Shown one piece after another: positions 10,366 through 20,361 of a stretch of DNA of 64,000 bases; positions within the stretch are counted from its first letter, which is position 1; every line of letters begins with the position of its first letter. Under the pieces are notes generated by a model. That model saw only the letters and a program-made list of their open reading frames with translations. It had not been told where the DNA came from and ran no database searches. The stretch is from the NCBI RefSeq assembly GCF_024868665.1, contig NC_079890.1, forward strand, positions 39,351,773 to 39,415,772, in the 5' to 3' direction. This DNA comes from Triplophysa rosa. Lineage: Eukaryota > Chordata > Actinopteri > Cypriniformes > Nemacheilidae. The position numbers were made by a program, and so were the translations under genes.

Positions 10366-12118
10366 TCAGCTCTGCTGACTTACCTGCCTGGCGATAACGC
10401 AGCTCAACGCACCATCTGACTGAGAGTGCTGAGGGCTGCTGAGTGTGCTCGACGTTGTGTCTTGCCCTGACACAACGTCGAGTTGCCGACCACCGCCGTG
10501 TAGAGGGTGAGAGCGGCTGTAATTCTGACCCAGAGAGAGAGGAAACTCTTTTTGTGAGTATGTGGGCGCTAGGCCCCCTGAGGGGCCCAGCAGATGCTGA
10601 GACGGGGCAGGAAGCGTCCCAATCTGGCCGCCCAGCGATGGAATGGCTGAGGGCGGGCCCGATGGTGTACTCGATCTCCCTGGGGTCCTCTCATCAGGGC
10701 CGCTTCTGCTTCCGCGGCAGCTGCTGACGGGGCAGTGGTCTCCTCCTCGATGTCTTCTTCCGGGAGGCCACCTGCCTAGGGGGCGCTGGATCCGGAGCCG
10801 GCGCCGAGGAGAACCGAGGCTGCTGGGAAGCAGACGCCGCACGGGATCTCGAAGGCTGGAAGGCGCCGCGTCGCGGTGTGGCAGGATGTGCTTAATGGCC
10901 TCCGTCTGCTTCTTCACCGTCGAGGACTTCTCCCAGCAGTTCTCGACGGTATCACCAAACAGCCCCCCCTGCGAGATGGGTGCGTCGAGAAAGCAAACTT
11001 TCTCAGCGTCCCACATCTGCACAAGGTTGAGCCAGAGGTGTCTCTCCTGGACCACCACAGTGGACATCGCCCGACCCAGGGCCCGCGCGGTCACCTTAGT
11101 CGCCCGTAGGGCGAGATCGGTGGCGGTGCGGAGTTGCTGCATTAGCGCTGGGTCGGTCCTCCCCTCGTGGAACTCCTTCAACGTTGGCCTTGGCCTGGTG
11201 GACTTGCAGGATGGCCATGGCTTGGAGGGAGGAGGCAGCCTGGCCTGCAGCAGCGTAAGCCTTCGACACCAGAGATGCTGAAAACTTACACGCCTTGGAC
11301 GGGAGTCTAGGCCGGCCCCTCCAGGTGACGGCCGTCTGCGGGCACAGGTGTACCGCGACGGCACGTTCCACCCGGGGGATGTCGACATAGCCCCTGACCG
11401 CCCCACCATCGAGGGAAGTGAGAGCGACAGAGCTGGTCTGACGGAAACGAGCCGAAAAGGGGGCGTTCCACGTCTTACTGAGCTCCTCATGCACTTCCGG
11501 GAAAAGCGGGACCGGGTACCACGTATCCAGCCGTGAGCGTTGGGGAAGAGGCGGTGCTCGCAGTCCAATGCTCGCGGTGGCCCGGGAGAGCATGGTTGAC
11601 ATCTCAATGTCCGCCTCATCCTGGGCTCGACCCCCCGGGGGAGGGAGCTCCGAGGAATCGTCGGGATCGGATGCCAATAAGTCGCTCTCCGATACTGCAA
11701 GCGACATCTCATCATCGTCACGTACTTCCGAGTATGTGGCAGAGGAACAAGACGGGGTGGGACCGTCTCCTGGGGGACGGTCAGACGAGCGAGATGGGGC
11801 GCGAGTGGTTCGCGAGCCTGTGGCTGACGGTTTGCCACTCACGGAGCTCCCCAAATCACCCCCGCCGCTCGCCGTCAGGGACGGCAGGGCCGTAGCCGCT
11901 GCGGTTCTAGGACGGTAAGCTGACGAGGTGGCTGCTGCTTCCAAAAAGAAAACAGCTACCCATGACCGCAATGTCTTAATCGCCATTCGCCCGCAGTGCG
12001 GACATGACATATCCACAAATGCTGCCTCAGCGTGCCGGAGACCCAAACACTTGAGACAGACATCGTGTCCGTCCCCCTCCTCGATAAGCGCGTTGCACCC
12101 ACGACAACAGCGGGACAT
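10366..12118 (-). pseudogene. DIRS copy A ORF1 (gag-like), frameshifted
   Basis: It begins at 12118 with a Cys/His-rich head (CCRGC, HDVCLKCLG, CPHCGR within about residues 4-45), typical of DIRS ORF1. A Ser/Pro-rich acidic middle follows, then a helical conserved region with ALGRAMSTVVVQERHLWLNL and FLDAPISQGGLFGDTV. The reading frame changes near 11182, where copy A has four extra bases (GTTGG against copy D), so the C-terminal part continues in another frame to 10366. The start is the first Met before the Cys/His head. Confidence 0.75.
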
Positions 12119-12300
12119 GCCGCGCTGGAGAAATTTGCTCTTTTAGATATAAAAAAGGAAAAAACTCAAACACCTCCGGAACTGCCGAGACGCCCAGGGG
12201 AAGTCACTACAGGAAGGGACAGTCCGCTGCACCACATCGTAAGGTTCCAGCAATATAACTCTTCAGAAACAATCATCTTAAACAAAGCCTCCAAAGAACA

Positions 12301-12482
12301 AAAGGTGAATGAATGAGCACGCCGTCTTCCTTTTATACCCGGATATCCGGGGCGGAGTCCACATGCAAATTTCATTCGCCAATTTCATTGGCCTTTTCCA
12401 AATAGTCAGAAGATGATAGGTTCTCAAGGCAAACCCCATCTGTCAGTTCGACACAATGTTGAGAGACCGACAGAAAGGGAAC
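12301..12482 (-). repeat. DIRS copy A right inverted terminal repeat with promoter
   Basis: It is the inverted partner of the left repeat and precedes ORF1, so it should drive the sense transcript. On the minus strand it shows CCAAT (12387-12391), octamer ATTTGCAT (12363-12370), a GC box (12349-12355) and TATAAAA (12331-12337). The element ends ...AGAAAGGGAAC at 12482; the final AAC equals the first three bases of the left end. Confidence 0.8.
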
Positions 12483-12640
12483 AGTGTGTCTTTACATTGA
12501 CCTCAAACCCAATGTTAAATCTTTCTGAAAGTGCACGTCTACATTAAACACCCAGGAAAATCATTTCAAAACGTTCAAAACAAAGATCACAACTTCACAT
12601 TATTCTACATTTGTGTGCGAAGTATGTAAAGATTTTTTAC

Positions 12641-12679
12641 CTTCTGAAATGCCTATGTTGCCCTGAATTGAAACAAGAC
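12641..12679 (-). CDS. fucolectin exon 2
   Basis: A 39-nt exon follows a pyrimidine-rich tract ending CAACAG and stops before GTAAAAAATC. It encodes LVSIQGNIGISE and links the signal peptide to the FTP domain. Phases at both ends match exons 1 and 3. It is too short to be found by frame length alone. Confidence 0.7.
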
Positions 12680-12819
12680 CTGTTGAAAAAAAAAGAAATT
12701 AATTAAATGAAGCTGTTAGGCTTTTATTTCTTAACATTTGATAAGTGGTGTTAAAGATTTGCATGAAGAATGACTGACAGCATGTATGATGTTGAGATGA
12801 TGATGTGAGGTGTACTCAC

Positions 12820-12853
12820 CAGAGAGTAAGATCAGATGAATGAGTTTGTCCAT
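12820..12853 (-). CDS. fucolectin exon 1 (signal peptide)
   Basis: The ATG at 12853-12851 opens a short frame reading MDKLIHLILLSG, a basic start followed by a hydrophobic run typical of a secretion signal. The exon ends at 12820 before GTGAGTACA, a strong donor, in phase 1. This start is chosen because it gives the signal peptide and joins in phase to exon 2. About 150 bp upstream is pyrimidine- and AG-rich sequence; no clear TATA box was identified. Beyond it, 12854-14155 holds no supported gene. Confidence 0.75.
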
Positions 12854-14199
12854 GTCTCTGCTGAACAAAAGGAATATGAGAAAGGAGAAGAGAAGAGAAT
12901 TGAGTTTCTTCTGGGTTATGAGCAGAACTTACACATGAAGATTTCACTCCTCTCTTCTTCACTCTTCTAGCTATACATCAGTACATCCCTCTGGACATTT
13001 GACTGTCACTCTCTCCACCCTCATGATGTAATCACTCAATGTTTAAACCACTTAAAACAACACTGGTTTAACGCTGGTCTAGAAGAACTTCCTGTTCCAC
13101 TATTCCAATATTTGAACAAACTACAACCAACAGATTATTTATGACTGATTTAAAATGTTAAACAAATATCTTAATGATTTATGTATGTAAGATTTAAAAT
13201 AAATAAATAAAAAATGAAACCGGAAGTGCTACTTGACCAGTGTTTGTATATTGCGAAGTGGTTCTATAGAACATCATGGGACCTCATAGAACGTCTTATA
13301 TAAAATACTTTTTTACAAATCAAATCTGGTGTCACGGACATTAAATTAATTCCAAATTGGACATGGAAATGAGGATCTTACCTGTTTTGGTACCTAGAAA
13401 CCACCAGATGCATAAAAAGAAACCATATTTTATTTGATCATTTTTAAGGTTTGCTGGATTGATTTAAATCATGAAAGACTCACAGAATATCGATGTAAAG
13501 ACAATTAAAGACTGACAGAATGTTTGATTTCTTCAACACATTTCTTCTGAACCCTGACAATCACTCTCATCATGTTTTGAGTTATGACTTCAGAATAAAG
13601 ACACTTTCATATAGACAATTTAAACCCAGAGACCAAATAACAACATTTTATAAGCAGAAACTGATTAAGATCAGACAACAGATCTTTAAAAGATGTTTTG
13701 GGTCACCTGAGTTCACAACTCTATTGGCATGGATGATTTGTTCCATCTATCAGACACCTGATTTGTTTTGGACTGTTTTGTTTAAGACTCATTTGTTAAG
13801 AAGATCAATTCAAATGAAGGATGCATCATGTGTTTCTGCATGAACGAAAAAGAGTCGATGAGTGATTGTTATCAGTTAATCTGATGCAATGTGTTTAAAT
13901 ATTCATCACTCCATTGTGAAATAGAATGCACACTGGAGACGTGTCATTGGTGAAATGAGTGAAATACATAAATGACTCTGGTAAAGGGCTGAAAGGAATC
14001 AGTGTTATATGAGCTGCAGGGCGGGGTGTGTTTGGGTGTGTTTGTAAACTGCTGACTGGAAAAACAAAAGACTTTCACTGTAAATGCGATAACCCCTTCT
14101 CCCAAACACCACAAAACAGAGACTGTGTCTGTCCCCCGGATTAGCAAACAAAATAATGCGTAAACCTCTTGAAAGTAATTTAATAAACGTTAAACAAAC

Positions 14200-14400
14200 T
14201 AAACATGAACAAAATACAGATAATCAACTGTTACGACTCGGACTGCTAAATATTAGATCTCTCTCTAATAAAGCACTTTTTGTTAACGATATGATAACAG
14301 ATCATAAAATAGACATGCTCTGTTTGACAGAAACATGGCTAAAACCAGATGACTATATTACTTTAAAGGAACAATATGGCATTTTTAGGAGGATCTATTG
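14200..14400 (+). pseudogene. LINE endonuclease N-terminal fragment
   Basis: The frame from 14156 contains [12 protein letters not shown] and [13 protein letters not shown], the start of the apurinic-like endonuclease of L2/CR1/Rex1-type LINEs (the Asn of LNIRS and Glu of TETW are catalytic-site positions). It stops at 14400 and nothing of the remaining endonuclease or RT follows. This is a broken 5' piece. The closely similar style of the 62279-63480 LINE suggests a Rex1-like source (inference). Confidence 0.65.
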
Positions 14401-14509
14401 ACAGAAATGCAATATAATACAAAACTATTTCTTCAGAGGTGTATAAAGACCTTGAATAATGAACCGTTATGTTTCTAATACCTTAGAATAAGATGTTTAT
14501 ATCTACATA

Positions 14510-15140
14510 CAGGTGCTGGTCATATAATTAGAATATCGTCAAAAAATTATTTCACTAATTCCATTCAAAAAGTGAAACTTGTATATTATATTCATTCATT
14601 ACACACAGACTGATATATTTCAAATGTTTATTTCTTTTAATTTGAATGATTATAACTGACAACTAATGAAAATCCCAAATTCAGTATCTCAGAAAATTAG
14701 AATATTACTTAAGACCAATACAAAGAAAGGATTTTTAGAAATCTTGGCCAACTGAAAAGTATGAACATGAAAAGTATGAGCATGTACAGCACTCAATACT
14801 TAGTTGGGGCTCCTTTTGCCTGAATTACTGCAGCAATGCGGCGTGGCATGGAGTCGATCAGTCTGTGGCACTGCTCAGGTGTTATGAGAGCCCAGGTTGC
14901 TCTGATAGTGGCCTTCAGCTCTTCTGCATTGTTGGGTCTGGCATATCGCATCTTCCTCTTCACAATACCCCATAGATTTTCTATGGGGTTAAGGTCAGGC
15001 GAGTTTGCTGGCCAATTAAGAACAGGGATACCATGGTCCTTAAACCAGGTACTGGTAGCTTTGGCACTGTGTGCAGGTGCCAAGTCCTGTTGGAAAATGA
15101 AATCTGCATCTCCATAAAGTTGGTCAGCAGCAGTTGGCAT
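14510..15140 (-). mobile_element. Tc1/mariner element, 5' truncated
   Basis: It starts with a terminal repeat CAGGTGCTGGTCATATAATT after a TA, then carries the C-terminal half of a Tc1-type transposase on the minus strand (14793-15140). Visible motifs are DFIFQQDLAPAHSAK and WPANSPDLNPIENLWG, giving the second Asp and the Glu of the DD34E triad. The end replaced by retroviral integrase at 15140/15141 would have held the DNA-binding half, first Asp and other terminal repeat. It is inactive. The open frame past 15140 is a chance fusion with antisense retroviral sequence. Confidence 0.85.
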
Positions 15141-15573
15141 CCCATCCTCAATGACAAAATACTCACCATTTGAGATTTTGATGGATAGACCTTTCCCGAC
15201 CCCTTGGGTCAAAGGTCGCGCAGGCGTTTCTTCCGTAAGAGACATGGAGGTGATCCTGGATGACCACGTGATTTCCCTTATTGATAAACTGAATTCTGTG
15301 TGTGCTGATGTTTCTCTTTCTCTCCCTATTCCGTCAAATAAGCCCACCCATAATTTCATTCCAGGCCAACAGGTGCTGATTCGGAGTCTGAAACCAGTCG
15401 CCGTGGGGGATCCGAGATACCTGGGCCCAGCTGTAGTTATCGCAGTAACGAGAACTGGAGTGCTTACGGATCATCAACCGCAGTGGATTCACGCATCCAG
15501 GCTGAAGCATCTGCCAACATCCGCATCACCAATTGACACTTTATGGCCTAAGAAGCCTGCCCAAAGTGTGTAA
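15141..15573 (+). pseudogene. retroviral integrase C-terminal fragment
   Basis: The frame to the stop at 15573 covers the end of the integrase core and its C-terminal domain, with TKYSPFEI near the start and a GQQVLIRSL-type DNA-binding strand followed by a hydrophobic stretch and WIHASRLK. The catalytic core and zinc domain are missing, being cut off at the Tc1 junction. It is directly comparable to 52865-53300 on the minus strand. About 170 bp separate its stop from the env start. Confidence 0.8.
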
Positions 15574-16239
15574 CAGGGCACTGGTGAGAGGGCTTGCGCC
15601 AGACAGAAGATCCTTGCTCTTTTAGTGGGTGAGGGGGCCACCTGTCGGCTGAACATAGGGCCTGGGCAAATTTTGCCCCATTTATAGCTTCCCGATCACC
15701 TCTGAAGGTTCCCCTGTTACACATTTGGGTCTAAATTGTCCAATATGTCAGTCATATTTCTGGTATTGATCCTGGCTGGTGCACAAGCAATTAAATTAAT
15801 ATATCAAGATGATTCATGGTTAGACCATGACGATCCACCACATTCATATGCCACAAACATGTGGTGGAGATTGGCTAATTACACCGTAAAGACAAGTGAC
15901 ATGAAAGGTAATTGTTATGTATGTACTTTATTACCACATAGTTCCCACTCTACTAGACTGGATGTAAAGGTGCCGAAGTTTGAATACCATGTAGATTGTG
16001 TATTGTCTGCAGTTATGCTGCTTCTAGACGTCAGAAATGGCGCTTTCCGGTACAATGTTTCAATCCTGATAATAGTACAGATAAGTTCATCATGAGTATG
16101 GATACTGTCCTGCAAGTTGTATCTCCTATGGGGACAGTAACAGCCATGCCAAAGGGACTATGGTGTGTAGAGCGAGAGACTGAGGGAGAAAATGAACTAG
16201 GACAGATCCCATTGTCACACTGTAATGGCCAATTTATGG

Positions 16240-17311
16240 TTCTGCGTAGGACCTACGCCGTAACCTACGCCGTAGCCTGACGCGCACCTCTCCAAAAATG
16301 TAACAACGCGTCAACTCAACGCGGACCGCAAGCGCTGTGATTGGTCGGTTTGGCAGCATCGTACTTCCTTCTACGCATTTCTGGCGTCTTCTTCCGGCAA
16401 GTTCAGAGTCCACAAAAGAACAACATGGCGAGCATCGACATCGACCAAGTACTGAGCGTCTGATTGAAGAGGTTCGGAAATGCATGCATCCTCTTCGGCG
16501 GACTATAAAGACTGTCAGATGGCGGCGAATTCTTGGAGAGAGATTTCCTCTAACGTTGTTTTGGAAGAGTGTCAGCAAAAGACATGAAGAAATTCGCACT
16601 TTATAAACACTGTGCACGATCTTTTGCACTTTATTGGCTTTATAGTTTTGTTTTACCTTTTATTGTTACTAGTTTTTTGAAAGTTTTATATTTGTGTTAA
16701 TATTGCATTGTATACTCATCTATACATAGTTTGCACTTTTACATATTCTGTTCTTTGACTCTTTTGCAAATAAAGAACAAAATTGTGACACTTCCAGATC
16801 TTGGTTGCATTTCGTTTCATTTTTAACTAAACAATTAATAGGGTGAGTTGTCCATGACAAAATATGATATTCTATCAGGGTATCATTTCAATACACAGTT
16901 TTGACATCTATGTATATACAGTGCTCTGCGTAAATGAGTACACCCCTTTGAAAAGTATACTTTTTTCAACAATATCTAAATGAACACACATAAAAATCCA
17001 AAAAGTGGACAAAACTAAGTTTAATATAACATCTGTTTAACTTCTAACATGAAAGTAAGGTTAATAATATAACGGATTACACATTTTTCTGTTTCGATCA
17101 GCTCCAACTCCATTAAGATGCGATCAGCTTCCATTGTCGTTTGCAAACACTAGCATACACACAAAACATCGGCGAAGAAGAGCAAACCCGTGAAAACACA
17201 AAGAGCCACCAAGCGTTTCGGCGGTGTAATTGCAGTACGACGCATACTCTCAACGCAGAACCATAAATGTTCACGACGGCGTTGTCTACGTACGTACGCT
17301 CCTACGCAGAA
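16240..17311 (+). mobile_element. PIF/Harbinger-like insertion with MADF/Myb-like relic
   Basis: TTCTGCGTAGGA at 16240-16251 is the exact inverse of 17300-17311. A degraded coding stretch at 16430-16590 reads in shifting frames MASIDIDQVL, ERLIEEVRK, YKDCQMAANSWREISS and EECQQK. That pattern is the MADF/Myb-SANT-like DNA-binding protein which PIF/Harbinger elements encode beside their transposase. No transposase is left. Clear 3-bp target duplications were not resolved. It lies within retroviral env, so it is younger than the provirus. Confidence 0.6.
16916..17085. mobile_element. mariner-like end fragment nested in the insertion
   Basis: ACAGTGCTCTGCGTAAATGA followed by GTACACCCC and an AT-rich stretch looks like the terminal region of a common fish Tc1/mariner MITE. 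No opposite end was found. Family assignment is from recollection of the terminal pattern. Confidence 0.35.
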
Positions 17312-18493
17312 GTAAAAATCGCGCTTAAGGATGTGTGGAATACCTCGACGGCTGGAGGATGCTGTTTAAATTGCCTATTGGCATACATGGATGGAAATCC
17401 ACAGATAAATAAAATTCAGTGTAAAGCCCAAGATGGGTTAGGATTGGGTATGATGAACACACAGTTAACTTGGAGACGAGCTAATTCCACAGCCAAAAAT
17501 TATTGCTTGGAATATTGTAGGCCAAATATTCACAGCCACCCGCTCGTGCCTTCAGACAAAGGCACAAGAATATCTGCTGATTGGTGGTGGTTGTGTGGAC
17601 AGAGTGTACACAACACTGCCAAGAAATTAGACAGGAAGGTGTGCTTTGGTAGAACCAGCAAACACAATAATAATAGTTGGAAGTCAATCAAAATTGAGCA
17701 GAATGAAAAGAGAGTTGGCTGATAGAGGTAAAACACCAGCCATTGCTAGATCAAACCCAGTGCCTAAAGAGCATAGATTATTGACAGGATGGGAAACATT
17801 TTGGGAATCGATTATTCCAGGTGTTGGGGTATCTGGTTTACAAATTGAGGTTGAAATAACCAGATATGAATTGATTAAATTTATGAATGACACCACAAGA
17901 ATATTTGATCACATAAAAGAAGAACTGAGAGGTTTGAGATTAATGACATTACAAAATAGACTGGTACTAGACCAGCTAACAGCCTCTCAAGGTGGTGTAT
18001 GTGTTATTGTTGGCGATAGTTGTTGTACTTATGTTCCAGATAATGATGCGGATGGGCATTATATTGATCAAGGAATTAAGAACATCATCAGAGCAGTTGC
18101 TGAGATGACCAGCCGAGAGAGGAATGGAGAAGAATGGGACTGGAGTTTGAGTTTTTCCAGCCTGTTCAGTAAAATCGAACATTGGCTGATTTTAATCGTT
18201 ATAATTATATGCATTCTGGTTTTGCTTTGCTTATGGCCCTGTATTATGGCTATGATTCGCCGTGCATTAAAATCATGTACAAGTGTGATTATGAAAGGTT
18301 ACCATGTTGCTCAGGCAAGACCAGAAGATAAGATGACCACAAATCCAGATGGCATGTAAGGACAGAGCTAAAACATCTGCTCCAACCGCCTTAGATTAGG
18401 AATTTTCTTTATTATTTAGCATTTTTACTTTTACTGTTTATCATGGATGCGGAAAATTAAATGGTAAGTCATAAATGACTTAAAGAGGGCACC

Positions 18494-18926
18494 TGTTAGA
18501 TTTAATTTCCACATAAATGAATACAAGCCCACTAAATAAAGAATTGTGAAGTTGTTAAGATCACTTTACATTGCTGACTATATAGTAGGAGGGTAGGAGG
18601 AAGGGATTCCTTCTGGCTATTCCTGGGAGGAGGGGATTCCTTCTAAGCTAAACATTCTTTGTCCGAACTGCTATACCTTATTTGGTCATTCTGTGAACCC
18701 CTGGACATATGAAACCTGCCAGATGTCTTTTGGCACCGTATATAAAGACTTGTAGTTTCTAGAATAAATGAGTTAAAAGCTTGATGCCTCTCTGTGTCTT
18801 GTTTTTGTGCTCCCAGATCTGCAGAAGAATTCTCTCACAACATCCAACCTATTTATGATTTGATTTTACTGGTGATCCAAAACACAGAAAGAAATTTAGT
18901 GTTCGTAAGGAACCAGAAATTTAACA
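18494..18926 (+). mobile_element. 3' LTR of the plus-strand retrovirus
   Basis: The LTR begins TGTTAGATTTAATTTCC and ends AAATTTAACA. It is 433 bp and closely similar to the inverted 425-bp LTR at 58171-58595. It holds a TATA-like TATATAAAG (about 18739-18747) and AATAAA (18763-18768), then a short R-U5-like stretch. The main difference from the other LTR is about a dozen extra bases near 18590. Because the 5' end of the provirus is lost, a target duplication cannot be tested. Confidence 0.85.
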
Positions 18927-19315
18927 AGAAGGTAATTGTCAACTGAAGCCCGAATCATTTATCATCTGCCATGACGAAAACAGGCAGAAGTATGCAATGC
19001 TGTCTTTCAACGAATGCACAAAAAAACCACAAAGAAGCCGGCGAAAGAAATTAAGAAAGTCTACGGGGATTTATATTTGCGCAGCCGGAGAATCTGCGGT
19101 GTCCTGTCGCTTCACTGGAAAAAATGTCCTTGCTGCCGCCCAATCCACCGGCCTTTTATCTCCACCCAAAGCGGGCAAATTACACAAAGGATGAATGGTA
19201 ACTTAATTTAACTTAAATAAAAATGTAAACTATATTGATGCATATTATGATCCCTTGTTGTCAATTGCCACCCATATATTTTTGTTACAGTGTAACTGTT
19301 AGCTGGTAACTGTAG

Positions 19316-19622
19316 TTTGTGCTCCGTTTGTGCTGGTTTGTGGCGCGAAAAATTTCGTTTGTGCTGCTTCGGTTTTTTAAATATTAGACATTGAATTATA
19401 GGCGATGACGTCATCAGCCCCCCGACATGCTCCAAACTCATCCACAATAGGCTCAATCGTTTGTACTCTGTTTGTGCTGGGTTGTGCCGTAAAACATTTT
19501 GTGTGTGCTGCTTCAGTTTTTTTTATATTAGATATTGAAATATGGGCGATGACGTCATCAGCCCCCCGACATGCTCCAAACTCGTCTAAAATAGGCTCAA
19601 TCGTTTGTGCTCTGTTTGTGCC
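19316..19622. repeat. tandem repeat, about 144-bp unit, each with a CRE-like palindrome
   Basis: Units starting TTTGTGCTCCGTTTGTGCTG recur at about 19316, 19459 and 19602 (last one partial). Each full unit includes GATGACGTCATC, so the perfect CREB/ATF palindrome TGACGTCA occurs at 19406-19413 and 19550-19557, followed by CAGCCCCCCGACATGCTCC. Between 18927 and 19315 no supported feature was seen. Confidence 0.7.
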
Positions 19623-19758
19623 GATAAAAGTATCCTTTCTGATACTGTCTTTTCTAACTATACAGTCGAGGTATCAAGGTGAAACCAAAACAACCCACCA
19701 AATCACATTTGTTACCTATCCACTCTGCGTTTTCAAGTTTAAACGGACACAGCGGATC

Positions 19759-20361
19759 TGTCAGGATTTGGCAGGGGAAGAACCCAAATGCAGGCAGCAG
19801 TGAAGGGGTTAACAAAGATATATTTATTAAATCAACAAAACAAAGGAAAAACCCACGAGGGGGTATCAAAACAGGAACTAAACTAAGAAACAAACAGAAA
19901 ACAAAAGACTTCCCACGAGGGGGCAAAATGAAAACAAGAACAGTAGAACTAAACTAAAAGACACAACCAAACGTCTTAAAATAATACAATGAACAAAACT
20001 CACAAAACACGAACAGGACAAGGAACAGGACCACGGGTAGCAACACCACGAACACACCAGAACAACGCACGACAGCACATAATACACAGTACAATCCACG
20101 AGCACAAGACAAAGAAACAAGAGGGTATTTAAAGGGAAGACAAACGAGGGATAACGACACGGGGCAGGTGTGGGTAATCAAACACTTAGGGAAAGATAAC
20201 GAGGAAACAAGAGGAATGGGGCCAATGACAAGACACTGGAGAGAACGTATATTATTGTCAAACGGACAATAATATGTTTCTCTCCACACATAACCAAAGA
20301 CTTTGTCATGGCTCTGCTACAGGACCAAGAAAAACATGACTAAGGAAGCAGAGCCATGACA
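19759..20361 (-). mobile_element. solo LTR, same family as 60680-61281
   Basis: On the minus strand it starts TGTCATGGCTCTGC and ends CAAATCCTGACA, 603 bp, almost the same length and sequence as the copy at 60680-61281. A more diverged relative lies at 42387-42899. It includes AATAAA near its 3' end. Flanks here (GGATC and GACAC) do not form a clean target duplication, so one edge may be rearranged. The open frames in it are not genes. Confidence 0.7.

Larger units (their letters stand above)
8121..12482 (-). mobile_element. DIRS retrotransposon copy A (complete ends, internally deleted)
   Basis: DIRS elements replicate through a circular intermediate and integrate with a tyrosine recombinase. 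The DIRS layout is complete at the ends: inverted terminal repeats (8121-8330 and 12301-12482), an internal complementary region (8394-8496), a gag-like ORF1 and an RT/RNase H ORF. The recombinase ORF is missing. Near 9014-9022 the sequence jumps from the region beside the internal complementary region straight into the RNase H region, skipping what copy D shows to be about 2.5 kb. With a substituted RT active site and frameshifts, this copy is non-autonomous. It is oriented with the host lectin gene, inside intron 2. Confidence 0.9.
7121..12853 (-). other. fucolectin / F-type lectin gene, four exons (extent)
   Basis: The gene encodes a secreted FTP-domain (fucolectin, F5/8 type C-like) protein of about 175 residues, close to the usual length of eel-type fucolectins. 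Members of the family bind fucose on microbial surfaces and act in innate immunity. Exons were joined from GT/AG sites with matching phases: 12820-12853, 12641-12679, 7396-7669 and 7121-7301. Intron 2 is about 5 kb and holds DIRS copy A (8121-12482) plus a TTAA-type repeat. The stop at 7121-7123 is reached by reading through a possible donor at 7165/7164, so a further exon is possible. The exon structure is intact, but fucose-binding residues are not all conserved. Expression is unknown. Confidence 0.75.
15745..18359 (+). pseudogene. endogenous retroviral envelope, interrupted
   Basis: Envelope glycoproteins mediate receptor binding and membrane fusion; this one is broken. A Met followed by a hydrophobic signal-like run begins at 15745. 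The frame shifts near 16020, is split by a Harbinger-like insertion (16240-17311), and shifts again near 17650. The last frame (17646-18359) holds most of the transmembrane subunit: an amphipathic heptad region, a CX6CC motif near 17998-18030, and a strongly hydrophobic membrane anchor around 18180-18245 with a short basic tail. CX6CC is known from gamma-type envelopes with a disulfide-linked surface subunit. Several lesions make a full product impossible as read. Confidence 0.85.
15141..18926 (+). mobile_element. endogenous retrovirus, 3' half (integrase end, env, 3' LTR)
   Basis: The provirus remnant starts abruptly inside integrase at the Tc1 junction and runs through env to a complete 3' LTR (18494-18926). 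It is a near match to the minus-strand remnant at 52665-58595 over the shared integrase-to-env-start stretch, with scattered differences, so the two are separate copies of one family. A purine-rich AAAGAGGG lies just before the LTR as a likely polypurine tract. The env Cys pattern, together with the tRNA-Pro-like primer site of the other copy, points to a class I (gamma/epsilon-like) retrovirus. Confidence 0.85.

Noticed and set aside
10443..11281. Long plus-strand open frames inside DIRS copies A and D
   Set aside because: They are opposite-strand shadows of GC-rich DIRS ORF1 and RT; they carry no protein family pattern, while the minus-strand frames do.
14793..15359. 188-codon minus-strand frame as one transposase
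   Set aside because: Only 14793-15140 is transposase; the rest is antisense to retroviral integrase across a junction.
15745..18359. A domesticated (syncytin-like) envelope gene
   Set aside because: Frameshifts near 16020 and 17650 and a 1-kb insertion interrupt it, so no host gene product is supported.
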